Part shown: positions 25,514-34,493 of the stretch, in pieces
Position numbering within the stretch: position 1 is the first letter of the stretch
How the letters are laid out: every line of letters begins with the position of its first letter
Source of the DNA: Thermoleophilaceae bacterium
Lineage (GTDB): Bacteria > Actinomycetota > Thermoleophilia > Solirubrobacterales > Thermoleophilaceae
Assembly (NCBI GenBank): GCA_040901445.1
Contig: JBBDYQ010000002.1
Coordinates: 408,481 to 472,480, forward strand
DNA: 64,000 nt
Reading direction: 5' to 3'
The notes under the pieces: model-generated
Seen by the model: the letters and a program-made list of their open reading frames with translations, nothing else
Databases searched by the model: none
Told to the model about the DNA's origin: nothing
Program-made: the position numbers and the translations under genes

Positions 25514-26011
25514 TCACGCCCTGCCGGTGAGCTGGACGCGGAGCATCCACTGCTGCTCCTCGAGCGCACGAACGACGTCGATCAGGACGTCCTGCGAGGC
25601 CGGGTCGGCCTCCCCGAGTCGGTCTAGGCGCGTGCGCGCGAGCTCGCTGACCGTGGCGATCCGATTCGTCAGCTGCCGCACCACGACATGGTCCTCGAGC
25701 GGCGCCTGTACAACAGGTGTCAGCGGCGAGCGAGCCGCTACGACGTTCGCCTGCCCGTCGGGCACGTAGCCGAGCGCGACCGCGCGCTCGGCGACGGTGT
25801 CTGCGAGCTCCCGCCAGGAATCGACCAGCTCGTCGAGGTGCAGGTGCAGAGGCCGAAACAGCGGGCCGATCACTGCCCAGTGCAGTTGCTTGCCGATGAG
25901 CGACAGGTCGATGAGCTCGTGCAGCGTTGCTTCGAGCTCATGAGCGACCTGCTCACGCTCGTGCGGCTCGTCGAGGGCCGGCAGATGGGTCGACGTTGCA
26001 ACTGAAGCCAT
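25514..26011 (-). CDS. Dps-like ferritin-fold protein
   Basis: A 165-residue protein with a strong AAGGAG site. The Dps signature GKQLHWAVIGPLF followed by HLHLDELVDSWRELADT supplies the inter-subunit ferroxidase His, Asp and Glu ligands. It should form a 12-mer that oxidises and stores iron and protects DNA from peroxide. The N-terminal tail is short and not notably Lys-rich. It is divergent from the MDR oxidoreductase across 278 bp in which I see no firm promoter. Confidence 0.92.
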   Translation of the reverse strand: MASVATSTHLPALDEPHEREQVAHELEATLHELIDLSLIGKQLHWAVIGPLFRPLHLHLDELVDSWRELADTVAERAVALGYVPDGQANVVAARSPLTPVVQAPLEDHVVVRQLTNRIATVSELARTRLDRLGEADPASQDVLIDVVRALEEQQWMLRVQLTGRA

Positions 26012-26289
26012 GTTGTTTTGTCTCCTTCGCGCGCTAGTAGATCGATTGGCAGGCGAGCGCCGTGATTCGTGACGAGCGTTAGCCTGCGATTTGCCCGCTC
26101 CGGAGGTTGCTGTGCGGCGTGCCGTTGGCGATAGGAAAGGCTGATCGACTGAGCGTTACGGGATGTTGTGCCGGACTGCGCGTGCGGTTTGCTTGACGGC
26201 GTGAAATGGAGGTCGATCAACAACCGGACGGGGAACACTCGTGACCCGACATGCAGTGCGGGCGAGGGCTCGATGCAGGGAGGAGCCGG

Positions 26290-27243
26290 ATGAAGGCGAT
26301 CGTGGTGACGGACGAGGCTGCGGGAACGGCCGGGATGACGCTGGTGGAACGGCCCGAGCCGCCGGCGGCGATTAACGACGTCGTCGTTGAGGTTCGTGCG
26401 TCGGGATTCGTCCCGACTGAGCTGGCGTGGCCCTCGACCTGGACCGATCGCCTCGGGCGGGTCCGGACGCCGTCGATCCCTGGGCACGAGCTGGCCGGGG
26501 TGGTCAGCGCCCTCGGCTATGGCACGACGGGGCTGTCGGTGGGACAGCGGGTGTTCGGCCTCGCGGACTGGCATCGCGACGGCACCCTGGCGGAGTATGT
26601 GGCCGTCGAGGCACGCAACCTCGCGCCGCTCCCGGGCGACGTCGACTTCACGGTGGGCGCGAGCCTGCCGATCTCGGGGCTGACCGCGTGGCAGGGACTG
26701 TTCGAGCACGGCCGCCTTCAGGCGGGGCAGAGCGTGCTCGTCCACGGCGCGGCCGGCGCAGTCGGGACGATGGTGACGCAGCTCGCGCGTGAGTTCGGTG
26801 GGTACGTCATCGGCACCGGGCGCGCTGCCGACCGTCAGAAGGCGCTCGACTTCGGCGCGCAGGAGTTCGTCGACCTTGAGAACGACGCGCTGGAAGACGT
26901 CGGCGGAGTCGATGTGGTTTTCGATGTCATCGGCGGCGACATCCAGAAGCGGTCCGCGGGTCTGGTTCGAGCCGGAGGGACGCTGGTGTCCATCGTCGGG
27001 CCGCCCGAGGCGCGGCCCGCGGACGGCCTGGCGGTCGACTTCGTTGTCGAGGCCGATCGTGCCCAACTGAGTGAGATCGTCCGGCGGGTGCGGGACGGAC
27101 GACTGCGGACGAACATCGGCAACGTCTCGACCCTCGACGACGCCGTCGCCGCCTTGAACCCGACCGAGCGGAGCAAGGGGAAGACGATCATCCGCGTCCC
27201 GGCCTCCGCGGCGCGCTCAGCGGACGCGAGGAGCGATCGATGA
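26290..27243 (+). CDS. NADP-dependent MDR-family oxidoreductase (quinone-oxidoreductase-like)
   Basis: A 317-residue protein with GGGAGGAG upstream. A GroES-like N-terminal domain is followed by a Rossmann fold with [14 protein letters not shown] (about residues 155-168). The catalytic zinc ligands of alcohol dehydrogenases are absent, so it fits zinc-independent quinone or enone reductases. It overlaps msrA by 4 bp (ATGA). The pairing with MsrA suggests repair or detoxification of oxidation products. Confidence 0.9.
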   Translation: MKAIVVTDEAAGTAGMTLVERPEPPAAINDVVVEVRASGFVPTELAWPSTWTDRLGRVRTPSIPGHELAGVVSALGYGTTGLSVGQRVFGLADWHRDGTLAEYVAVEARNLAPLPGDVDFTVGASLPISGLTAWQGLFEHGRLQAGQSVLVHGAAGAVGTMVTQLAREFGGYVIGTGRAADRQKALDFGAQEFVDLENDALEDVGGVDVVFDVIGGDIQKRSAGLVRAGGTLVSIVGPPEARPADGLAVDFVVEADRAQLSEIVRRVRDGRLRTNIGNVSTLDDAVAALNPTERSKGKTIIRVPASAARSADARSDR

Positions 27244-27767
27244 CCGAGACGACCGAGACGGCGATCCTGGCGGGCGGCTGCTTCTGGGGGATGCAGGACC
27301 TGCTGCGCAAGCGCCCCAGCGTCATCTCGACGCGCGTCGGATACACCGGCGGCGATGTCCCCAACGCGACCTATCGCCACCACGGCACGCACGCCGAGGC
27401 GATCGAGATCGTCTTCGACCCCAAGCGGATCTCCTACCGCGACATCCTCGAGTTCTTCTTCCAGATCCACGACCCGACGACGAGGAATCGCCAGGGCAAC
27501 GACGTCGGCGCCAGCTACCGCTCGGCGATCTACTACGTCGACCCCGAGCAGGAACGGGTCGCGCGCGAGACGATCGCGGACGTCGACGCCTCCGGGCTGT
27601 GGCCCGGCAAGGTCGTCACCGAGGTCGAGCCGGCCGGGCCGTTCTGGGAGGCCGAGCCCGAGCATCAGGACTACTTGGAGCACTACCCCAACGGCTACAC
27701 ATGCCACTTCGTGCGGCCCAACTGGAAGCTCCCGCGCCGCCAGGAGGCCGCGCCGCCCGCCGACTAG
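27240..27767 (+). CDS. msrA: Peptide-methionine (S)-S-oxide reductase MsrA
   Basis: A 175-residue protein. The catalytic GCFWG motif has Cys14, and VGYTGG and the substrate-binding HAEAIEI region follow. It reduces methionine-S-sulfoxide in damaged proteins. Resolving cysteines at the C-terminus are limited to one (YTCHF), so recycling probably uses thioredoxin or mycothiol-type reductants. It is translationally coupled to the MDR reductase. Confidence 0.95.
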   Translation: MTETTETAILAGGCFWGMQDLLRKRPSVISTRVGYTGGDVPNATYRHHGTHAEAIEIVFDPKRISYRDILEFFFQIHDPTTRNRQGNDVGASYRSAIYYVDPEQERVARETIADVDASGLWPGKVVTEVEPAGPFWEAEPEHQDYLEHYPNGYTCHFVRPNWKLPRRQEAAPPAD

Positions 27768-27798
27768 ATGCCGTCGTTCCGCCACATCCGCGCCGCCC

Positions 27799-27820
27799 GA
27801 CCTGCAATTGCAGGTCTCTT
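27799..27820 (+). terminator. Palindromic hairpin after msrA
   Basis: GACCTGCAATTGCAGGTC (27799-27816) is a perfect 18-bp palindrome followed by TCTT. It can fold as a 7-bp stem with an AATT loop. It lies 31 bp after the msrA stop and 6 bp before repeat copy B. It may be a terminator or a recombinase-associated site. Confidence 0.55.
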
Positions 27821-27822
27821 CG

Positions 27823-27980
<158 letters not shown>

Positions 27981-27988
27981 AGCTCGCG

Positions 27989-28267
27989 TCACGCGCGCTG
28001 GTCCACGAGCCGATTGCGTCGCTCGTAGGCGGCCCTCCACGCGGGCTTCGTGCGGCGCAGCTGGAAATGCCACTCGTCGATACCCACCACCCTCTGGGGC
28101 AGGGTCCGAAGGGCGCGAGACCATGCCTGCTCGAATGGATACCCGCGCGTGCGGTAGAGCTTGAGCATTTCCCTCACGTCGCTGGCGGGTGACGGCTCAT
28201 CGAGGATGTCGAGGAACTCCGCCACATGGCGAGGTCGGGGCTCTATCCGCTCCTCGACGGCGCTCAT
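27989..28267 (-). CDS. Small hypothetical protein
   Basis: A 92-residue basic protein, helical, with many Arg and Trp residues (EQAWSRALRTLPQRVVGIDE in the middle). The ATG at 28267 is preferred over an upstream in-frame start because it clears the MarR promoter. It lies directly after repeat copy B and divergent from MarR. No family is recognised. Confidence 0.55.
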   Translation of the reverse strand: MSAVEERIEPRPRHVAEFLDILDEPSPASDVREMLKLYRTRGYPFEQAWSRALRTLPQRVVGIDEWHFQLRRTKPAWRAAYERRNRLVDQRA

Positions 28268-28317
28268 GCGAAGGGGCGGGCTTTCAGGCCGCATCCTCTG
28301 GCAGGCTTGCGCAGCAC

Positions 28318-28815
28318 ATGGCCAGACCGACCGACCTGATCGCGGAGGCGCGTCGTCAGTGGGAACGGCGCTGGGGCGGCGCCCCGGCGGCGCCGATGGC
28401 GGCGGTGACCTCGATCATGCGGGTGGAGCAGGTGTTGATGGCGGAGCTCAACGAGCTGCTCAAGCCGTTCGACCTGACGTTCCCGCGCTATGAGGCGCTG
28501 ATGCTGCTGTCGTTCTCGCAGAAGGGCGAGCTCCCGCTGGGCAAGGTGGGCGAGCGGCTGCAGGTGCATCGCACGAGCGTGACGAACACGATCGATCGTC
28601 TCGAGGCGTCCGGTTATGTGAGCCGCAAGCCGCATCCGGAGGACCGCCGGACGACGCTTGCCGAGATCACGCCGGCGGGGCGTCGGGTGGCCAAGCGGTC
28701 GACGGTGGTTCTGAACGACGCGGACTTCGCGCTCGAGGGCTTGACGCGGGCCGAGATACAGGCGCTCACCAGACTCCTGCGCGAGGTCCGCGCCGCGGCG
28801 GGCGACTTCGACTGA
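28318..28815 (+). CDS. MarR family transcriptional regulator
   Basis: A 165-residue protein with a MarR winged helix (LQVHRTSVTNTIDRLEASGY as recognition helix, DRRTTLAEITPAG as wing) between dimerisation helices. It binds a small-molecule, often aromatic or acyl-CoA, ligand. The nearest candidate targets are the acyl-CoA mutase and dehydrogenase genes to its right or the divergent small gene. Confidence 0.9.
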   Translation: MARPTDLIAEARRQWERRWGGAPAAPMAAVTSIMRVEQVLMAELNELLKPFDLTFPRYEALMLLSFSQKGELPLGKVGERLQVHRTSVTNTIDRLEASGYVSRKPHPEDRRTTLAEITPAGRRVAKRSTVVLNDADFALEGLTRAEIQALTRLLREVRAAAGDFD

Positions 28816-28925
28816 GCTCGTGCAGGCTCCGGCGGGACGCCCCAATCGGGACGCCCCGCCGGCTATGGAGGGATGTACTGCTGTCCCCCACCGGCCACCG
28901 CAGCGGCCGGGAGGCTTGTGTGAGC

Positions 28926-29345
28926 TCAGAGGCATGGCGCCGTGCGACTCGCCTCGCAGCGCAGGAGCGTGGCGACCCGCTCGACGGCGCTGCCGCGATT
29001 GAGCACCGCGGTCACGCCGAGCCGCTCGAGCGCGGCTGCGTCATCCGCCGGGATCGTGCCGCTGACGACCACGCGCACCTCGCCGGCGCCGCCTGCGCGC
29101 AGCAGCTCGAGGATCCGGGGCACGAGCACCATGTGCTCGCCGGACAGGATCGACAGGGCAACGGCGTCCGCGTCCTCCTGGATGGCGGTCTCCACGATGC
29201 CCTCCGGGCGGTCCTCGGGGCCGGTGTAGATCACCTCGACCCCCGCGTCGCGCAGCAGTCGCGCGATCAGCTTGGCGCCGCGATCGTCGCCCTCCAGCGC
29301 CAGCTTCGACACCACGATCCGCGGTCTCTTCACCGTTACAGCCAT
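28926..29345 (-). CDS. B12-binding small subunit of an acyl-CoA mutase, His ligand replaced
   Basis: A 139-residue protein (ATG 29345; a GTG lies one codon earlier) consisting of a single cobalamin-binding Rossmann-like domain. The family motif D-G-H-D-R-G-A-K, whose His coordinates cobalt from below, reads E-G-D20-D-R-G-A-K here. The rest of the domain (AGVEVIYTG, LSILSGEH, VSGTIP) is intact. It is divergent from the mutase large-subunit gene, so it is probably its partner, but cobalamin would have to bind without the usual His, or the subunit is impaired. Confidence 0.85.
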   Translation of the reverse strand: MAVTVKRPRIVVSKLALEGDDRGAKLIARLLRDAGVEVIYTGPEDRPEGIVETAIQEDADAVALSILSGEHMVLVPRILELLRAGGAGEVRVVVSGTIPADDAAALERLGVTAVLNRGSAVERVATLLRCEASRTAPCL

Positions 29346-29462
29346 CACCCCTCGTGTAGCCAGGCCACTTGCCCGCGCCGTTCGGATAGTCGGAACATCG
29401 CATAGTTGCCCAAACGCGTCAAGTCGTTAATATGCGGGCTTCCTACTATCTGGCTTGCACGT

Positions 29463-31121
29463 ATGTCCGACACTGCCATCATCAACCCAGGCACGCAGCT
29501 CCAGCTCGATGGCTGGGAGCGCGCCTATGCGGACTCCCCCGAGCGCGACGCGCCGTTCACCACCCTCTCGGGCGAGCCGATCCGGCCGCTCTACACGGAG
29601 GCGGACCTGCCCCCGAGCGAAGAGATCGGCCTACCGGGGCAGTTTCCGTTCACCCGCGGGGTGTACTCGTCGATGTACCGGGGGCGACTGTGGACGCTGC
29701 GTCAGTTCGCGGGCTTCGGGACAGCGGAGGAGACCAACGAGCGCTTCCGCTACCTGCTCGACCACGGGCAGACGGGACTGTCGACGGCGTTCGACATGCC
29801 GAGCCTGATGGGCCACGACTCCGACCACCCGCTGTCGCTGGGCGAGGTGGGCCGCGAGGGCGTGGCCGTCGACACGGTCGACGACATGGAGACGCTCTTC
29901 GCCGGCATCGACCTCGGCGAGGTGTCGGTGTCGATGACGATCAACGCGCCGGCGGCGATCATGCTCGCCTACTACGTCGTCGCGGCCGAGCGCCAGGGCG
30001 CGGCGCCGGAGCGGCTGGCCGGGACGATCCAGGCGGACATCCTCAAGGAGTACATCGCCCAGAAGGAGTGGTGCTTCCCGATCGATCCGGCCATGCGCCT
30101 GCTCGGGGACATGATCGAGTGGTGCACGCAGCAGATGCCGCGCTGGCACCCGGTCAGCATCAGCGGTTACCACATCCGGGAGGCGGGTTCGACGGCGGCG
30201 CAGGAGCTGGCGTTCACGCTGAAGGACGGGCTGACCTACGTCGAGCAGGCGGTGGAGCGCGGCCTCGACGTCGATGACTTCGCGCCGCGGCTGTCGTTTT
30301 TCTTCAACGCGCAGATCGACTTCTTCGAGGAGATCGCCAAGTACCGCGCCGCCCGGCGGATCTGGGCGCGCGAGATGCGCGAGACGTTCGGCGCCAGGAG
30401 CCCGAAGTCATGGCTCATGCGCTTCCACACCCAGACAGCCGGGGTTTCGCTCACCGCGCAGCAGCCCCTCAACAACATCACCCGCACCGCGATCGAAGCG
30501 CTCGCGGGCGTGCTCGGCGGCACGCAGTCGCTGCACACCAACTCCTATGACGAGGCCCTCGCGCTGCCCACCGAGGATGCGGTGCGCATCGCGCTGCGCA
30601 CCCAGCAGATCATCGCCCACGAGACAGGAGTGGCGAACACCATCGACCCGCTAGGCGGCTCGTATTTCGTGGAGGCCCTCACCGACCGGATGGAGCAGCT
30701 CGCCTACGACTACTTCGCGCGGATCGACGAGCTCGGCGGGATGGTCGCCGCGGTCAAGCAGAACTACCCCCAGCGCGAGATCGCCGACGCCAGCTTCGAG
30801 CTCCAGGGCGAGATCGATGCCGGCCGCCGGCTCGTGGTGGGAGTCAACGCCCACACCGAGGGCGACGACGGCTACACGCCGACCCTGCGCATCGACCCCG
30901 CGCTTGAGCGCAAGCAGATCGACCGCCTGCGCAGCGTGCGCGCTTCGCGCGACGGAGCGGCCGTCGAGGCGACGCTCGCCCGGCTTCGCGAGGGCGCCGC
31001 TCGGGAGGGCAACCTCATGCCGCTGCTGATCGACGCCGCGCGCGTCGGCGCAAGCGAGGGAGAGATCGTCCACGCGCTCCAGCAGGTCTGGGGCGACTAC
31101 ACCGAGACCCCCGTCTTCTGA
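29463..31121 (+). CDS. Acyl-CoA mutase large subunit (methylmalonyl-CoA mutase family)
   Basis: A 552-residue TIM-barrel catalytic subunit without a fused B12 domain, the size of IcmA/HcmA-type large subunits. Conserved family blocks include [33 protein letters not shown] and [20 protein letters not shown]. It rearranges methylmalonyl-, isobutyryl- or hydroxyisobutyryl-CoA; the exact substrate is not decided here. The small subunit is the divergent gene at 28926. Context with 3-hydroxyacyl-CoA dehydrogenase and acyl-CoA dehydrogenase points to branched or odd-chain acid catabolism. Confidence 0.92.
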   Translation: MSDTAIINPGTQLQLDGWERAYADSPERDAPFTTLSGEPIRPLYTEADLPPSEEIGLPGQFPFTRGVYSSMYRGRLWTLRQFAGFGTAEETNERFRYLLDHGQTGLSTAFDMPSLMGHDSDHPLSLGEVGREGVAVDTVDDMETLFAGIDLGEVSVSMTINAPAAIMLAYYVVAAERQGAAPERLAGTIQADILKEYIAQKEWCFPIDPAMRLLGDMIEWCTQQMPRWHPVSISGYHIREAGSTAAQELAFTLKDGLTYVEQAVERGLDVDDFAPRLSFFFNAQIDFFEEIAKYRAARRIWAREMRETFGARSPKSWLMRFHTQTAGVSLTAQQPLNNITRTAIEALAGVLGGTQSLHTNSYDEALALPTEDAVRIALRTQQIIAHETGVANTIDPLGGSYFVEALTDRMEQLAYDYFARIDELGGMVAAVKQNYPQREIADASFELQGEIDAGRRLVVGVNAHTEGDDGYTPTLRIDPALERKQIDRLRSVRASRDGAAVEATLARLREGAAREGNLMPLLIDAARVGASEGEIVHALQQVWGDYTETPVF

Positions 31122-31234
31122 CATGCACATCGAAACTTGCCGGCCCTCATATCGCGCCGCAACACCCCCGCGGCGCCGGCCGGGAAGCCGCCACGGTCCA
31201 CTCCTCCCTCGCCGTGGCGGAAGGGCCTATCTGT

Positions 31235-31272
31235 CGGGCCGGGGCGAGCCGAAACCCGCTCGCCCCGGCCCG
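31235..31272 (+). terminator. 14-bp GC hairpin between mutase and hydroxyacyl-CoA dehydrogenase
   Basis: CGGGCCGGGGCGAG (31235-31248) pairs perfectly with CTCGCCCCGGCCCG (31259-31272) around a 10-nt loop. It is 113 bp after the mutase stop and 38 bp before the next ATG. It may terminate the mutase transcript or structure the 5' leader of the next gene. There is no T-tract. Confidence 0.55.
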
Positions 31273-31310
31273 CAGTGGTCCACCAACGACGGACATGAGA
31301 GGAGCTGCAC

Positions 31311-32186
31311 ATGGCGATTGAGCGCGTAGCGGTGCTCGGCGGCGGATTGATGGGCTCGGGCATCGCCGAGAGCGTGGCGGCCGCCGGCGTGGCGGTGATC
31401 GTGCGAGAGGTCGACGACGAGGCTGTGACTGCGGCGCGCGGCCGCATCGAGGGTTCGCTCGCCCACGCGGTCTCGCGCGGCAAGCTCGACGCCGGCGAGC
31501 GCGACGACGTGCTGTCGGGCATCGAGTTCACCACGGACCTCGGCGACGTGGCCGACGCCGATCTCGTGATCGAGGCCGTGCCCGAGGAGCTGGGCCTGAA
31601 GTGCGCCGTGCTCGCCGACGTGGCGGGGCGCGTGTCGGCCGAGGCGATCATCGCGTCGAACACCTCCTCGATCCCGATCGCGCAGCTCGCCGCCGGCGTG
31701 CCCCACTCCGAGCGGGTGGTGGGGCTGCACTTCTTCTCACCCGTGCCGGTGATGAAGCTCGTCGAGGTCGTCGTCGCGCTCGACACCAGCGAGGAGACCC
31801 TTGCGGCGGCCCGGGAGTTCGCGCAGCGGATCGGCAAGGTCGCGATCGAGACCAAGGACCGCTCCGGCTTCATCGTGAACATGCTGCTCGTGCCCTACCT
31901 GATGGCCGCGGTGCGCATGTACGAAGACGGCTTCGCCACCGCCGAGGCGATCGATGAGGGCATGCGGCTGGGATGCGGCCACCCGATGGGACCGCTCACG
32001 CTGTGCGACTTCATCGGCCTCGACGTGCTCTACAGCGTGTGCGACTCGCTGTATGAGGAGTTCAAGCGGCCTGAGTACGCACCGCCACCGCTACTCAAGC
32101 GCATGGTGGCCACCGGACGTCTGGGCAAGAAGAGCGGCCGCGGCTTCTATGACTACACACGCGCGCGAGAGCGGGCGGCGGCGTGA
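31311..32186 (+). CDS. 3-hydroxyacyl-CoA (3-hydroxybutyryl-CoA) dehydrogenase
   Basis: A 291-residue protein, with AGAGGAGC upstream. The NAD motif GGGLMGSG is at about 10-17, the catalytic His is in GLHFFSPVP, and the C-terminal domain ends in MVATGRLGKKSGRGFYDY. It oxidises (S)-3-hydroxyacyl-CoA to 3-ketoacyl-CoA in beta-oxidation or butyrate metabolism. It overlaps the acyl-CoA dehydrogenase by 4 bp, so the two are co-translated. Confidence 0.95.
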   Translation: MAIERVAVLGGGLMGSGIAESVAAAGVAVIVREVDDEAVTAARGRIEGSLAHAVSRGKLDAGERDDVLSGIEFTTDLGDVADADLVIEAVPEELGLKCAVLADVAGRVSAEAIIASNTSSIPIAQLAAGVPHSERVVGLHFFSPVPVMKLVEVVVALDTSEETLAAAREFAQRIGKVAIETKDRSGFIVNMLLVPYLMAAVRMYEDGFATAEAIDEGMRLGCGHPMGPLTLCDFIGLDVLYSVCDSLYEEFKRPEYAPPPLLKRMVATGRLGKKSGRGFYDYTRARERAAA

Positions 32187-33334
32187 CGACGGTCGCCACG
32201 CCGGGGGTGTACGCGGTCCCACCGGACCTGCTCGACTTCCGCGACACGATCCGCCAGATAGTGGCCGAGCGGGTCGCGCCGAGGGCGGCGGAGATCGACG
32301 CCACGGGCGAGTACCCGTCGGACGTGCGCCGTCTCCTCGCCGAGCACGACGTGCTCGGGCTGCCGTTCCCCGAGGAGTACGGCGGCACGGGCACCGGCAC
32401 GCTGATGCTGCAGATCGCCGTGGAGGAGATCGCCAAGGCGTGCGCGTCGAGCGCGCTCATCCTCATGGTGCAGGAGCTCGGGACCCTGCCGATCCAGCTC
32501 TTCGGCACCGAAGAGCAGAAGCAGCAGTGGCTGCCGCGCTGCGCGAGCGGCGAGTGGACGCCCGCCTTCGCGCTGTCGGAGCCCGAGGCCGGCAGCGACC
32601 CGGCGGCCATGCGCACCCACGCGGTGCGCGACGGCGACGAGTGGGTGATCAACGGCGCCAAGAACTGGATCTCCAACGCCGGCATCGCGGACTTGTACGT
32701 GGTGTTCGCGGTCACGGACGCCGAGTCCCGGCGGCTCACCGCGTTCGTGGTGGAGAAGGACCGGCCCGGGTTTTCCATCGGCGGGTACGAGCACAAGCTC
32801 GGCATCAAGGGCTCCCCCACCGGGTCCCCGGTGCTCGAGGATGTGCGCGTGCCGGCGGAGAACCTGCTCGGTGAGGAGGGCAAGGGCCTGGCGGTGGCGC
32901 TGGCCACGCTCGAGCGCACCCGCCTCGGCGCGGCGGCGCAGGCCGTGGGCATCGCTCAGGGTGCGACCGATTACGCGAACGCGTACGCCCGCGAGCGCGT
33001 GGCTTTCGGCAAGCCGATCAACCAGCATCAGGCGATCCAGTTCAAGCTCGCCAACATGGAAACCGGCACGGCTGCCGCCCGCGAGCTGCTCTACAAGGCG
33101 TGCGCGGTGGCCGACCGCGGGGAGCCCGGCCTCGCCAAGTGGTCCTCGATGGCAAAGCTGTTCGCCTCCGACAACGCCATGCGCGTGACCGTCGAGGCCG
33201 TGCAGGTGCTCGGCGGCTACGGCTACGTCAGCGACTACCCCGTCGAGCGCATGATGCGCGACGCCAAGATCACCCAGATCTACGAGGGCACCAACGAGAT
33301 CCAGCGCATGGTGATCGCGAGGGCGATGGGGTGA
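32183..33334 (+). CDS. Acyl-CoA dehydrogenase (short/branched-chain type)
   Basis: A 383-residue protein, GTG start in a GTGA overlap. It shows typical ACAD helical-beta-helical blocks, FALSEPEAGSDPAAMRTHAV and the C-terminal YEGTNEIQ with the catalytic Glu at about residue 368. This Glu position is that of short/medium-chain and butyryl-CoA dehydrogenases. It introduces the alpha-beta double bond and passes electrons to ETF, which is not encoded nearby. Confidence 0.95.
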   Translation: MTTVATPGVYAVPPDLLDFRDTIRQIVAERVAPRAAEIDATGEYPSDVRRLLAEHDVLGLPFPEEYGGTGTGTLMLQIAVEEIAKACASSALILMVQELGTLPIQLFGTEEQKQQWLPRCASGEWTPAFALSEPEAGSDPAAMRTHAVRDGDEWVINGAKNWISNAGIADLYVVFAVTDAESRRLTAFVVEKDRPGFSIGGYEHKLGIKGSPTGSPVLEDVRVPAENLLGEEGKGLAVALATLERTRLGAAAQAVGIAQGATDYANAYARERVAFGKPINQHQAIQFKLANMETGTAAARELLYKACAVADRGEPGLAKWSSMAKLFASDNAMRVTVEAVQVLGGYGYVSDYPVERMMRDAKITQIYEGTNEIQRMVIARAMG

Positions 33335-33601
33335 GTGGCGGGACCGCCGCCGAGCGGAGCATGCGCGACGGCGCTCGGGACTAACGAGCGAGCGCAGCCT
33401 CCCGATAGCCCTCGTCGCGATCGTGGCTGTCGAGGGTGTGGCGCCTGAGCTCGCCAACGTGCCCGCCGAAGCCACCACCACGCGAGCGATGAGCCTCCGG
33501 TCGCGCGCCTGCAAGCCGGCGACCGCTACCTGTATCCCGCGCCGACCTGCGACGCAGCATCGCCACGAGCTGCGGGCGCAACGTTGCGGCCGAAGACGTC
33601 G

Positions 33602-33679
33602 GCGCCCCGCTGTCCAAGCGCATGGTCGCAACCGGCCGGCTGGGCAAGAAGAGCGCGCAGCTTCTACGAGTTCGGCTAG
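33602..33679 (+). pseudogene. C-terminal remnant of a second 3-hydroxyacyl-CoA dehydrogenase
   Basis: The translation KRMVATGRLGKKS matches the C-terminus of the gene at 31311 exactly. After a +1 shift the sequence gives FYEFG-stop, the expected family ending. Nothing upstream in 33335-33601 resembles the rest of the enzyme. It overlaps the 3' end of the GntR gene. It is a frameshifted remnant of a lost paralogue; the rest of this 341-bp gap shows no gene. Confidence 0.6.
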
Positions 33680-34449
33680 GAGGGGAGGAGCCAGCGGACC
33701 GGCCGAGATGCGACCTCGCGGTAGCGGCGCTGGATGTAGTCCTCGAACTCGCCCATGTGCGCGTCCATCGCGCGGAAGCTGGCCTCCGGATCGCGCGCCT
33801 CGAGCGCCTCCACGATCCGCTCGTGGGCCGCGACGACGGCGGACTGCTGGCGCCGGCTGTAGGTGACGCCAATCGCGTGGCCGTCGCTGATCGCCTTCAG
33901 CGTTGAGTGGAAGACGGCGAGCACGGCGTTGCGCGCGGCGTTGGAGCAGATCTCGTGGAAGCGCATGTTCTCGGCGCGGAAGAACGCCTCGTCGCCCACG
34001 CGCTCGGCCATGGTCTCCGTCGACGCGCGCAGCTCGGCAATGTCCTCATCCGTGGCGTGCGTGGCCGCGAGCCGCGCCAGCTCGGCCTCGATCGCGCGCC
34101 GGGCCTGAATGACCTGCTTGTATGGGGCCTCGGTGGCCTGCAGGAACAGCGACAGCACGTCGACGAGCGGGCGATGGTCGGGCCGCAATACCACTGGTCC
34201 GCCGCGCGGGCCGGCCTTGACGCTGATGACGCCGAGCAGCTCGAGCAGCCGGAGCGCCTCGCGGAGCGTGCCGCGCCCGATCTGGAACTCAGCGATGAGG
34301 TCGCGCTCCGGTGCGAGCATGTCGCCCGGCGACAGCGTCGCGATCCGCTCCCCGAGCGCGTGCGCTACGACGACTGCCGTCTTCGGCGGGCGGCGGACGG
34401 CGTCGGGACGCTCGAAGGCCGATCGGCTGGGTGTGTCGCCAGCCATCAT
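33676..34449 (-). CDS. GntR family regulator, FCD domain (paralogue 1)
   Basis: A 257-residue protein (an ATG at 34461 would add 4). The winged HTH with recognition helix GRGTLREALRLLELLGVISV is at about 55-75, followed by an FCD ligand domain with the Asp/His metal ligands (ENMRFHEICSNAA). Its DNA-binding domain is nearly identical to the GntR at 39211, so both may recognise the same operator. It follows the thiolase gene on the same strand with a 44-bp gap. Confidence 0.92.
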   Translation of the reverse strand: MMAGDTPSRSAFERPDAVRRPPKTAVVVAHALGERIATLSPGDMLAPERDLIAEFQIGRGTLREALRLLELLGVISVKAGPRGGPVVLRPDHRPLVDVLSLFLQATEAPYKQVIQARRAIEAELARLAATHATDEDIAELRASTETMAERVGDEAFFRAENMRFHEICSNAARNAVLAVFHSTLKAISDGHAIGVTYSRRQQSAVVAAHERIVEALEARDPEASFRAMDAHMGEFEDYIQRRYREVASRPVRWLLPS

Positions 34450-34493
34450 TGAACCGAGCATATGGACCGTACCGGCGGCACGTCCATTCTTCG

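Noticed and set aside
19229..26135. CGATAGG motif upstream of the molybdoenzyme (19229), cupin (21709) and Dps (26129)
   Set aside because: A 7-mer at inconsistent distances (33, 102 and 118 bp) from the starts, without a consistent partner box. Not enough for a stress-sigma promoter claim.
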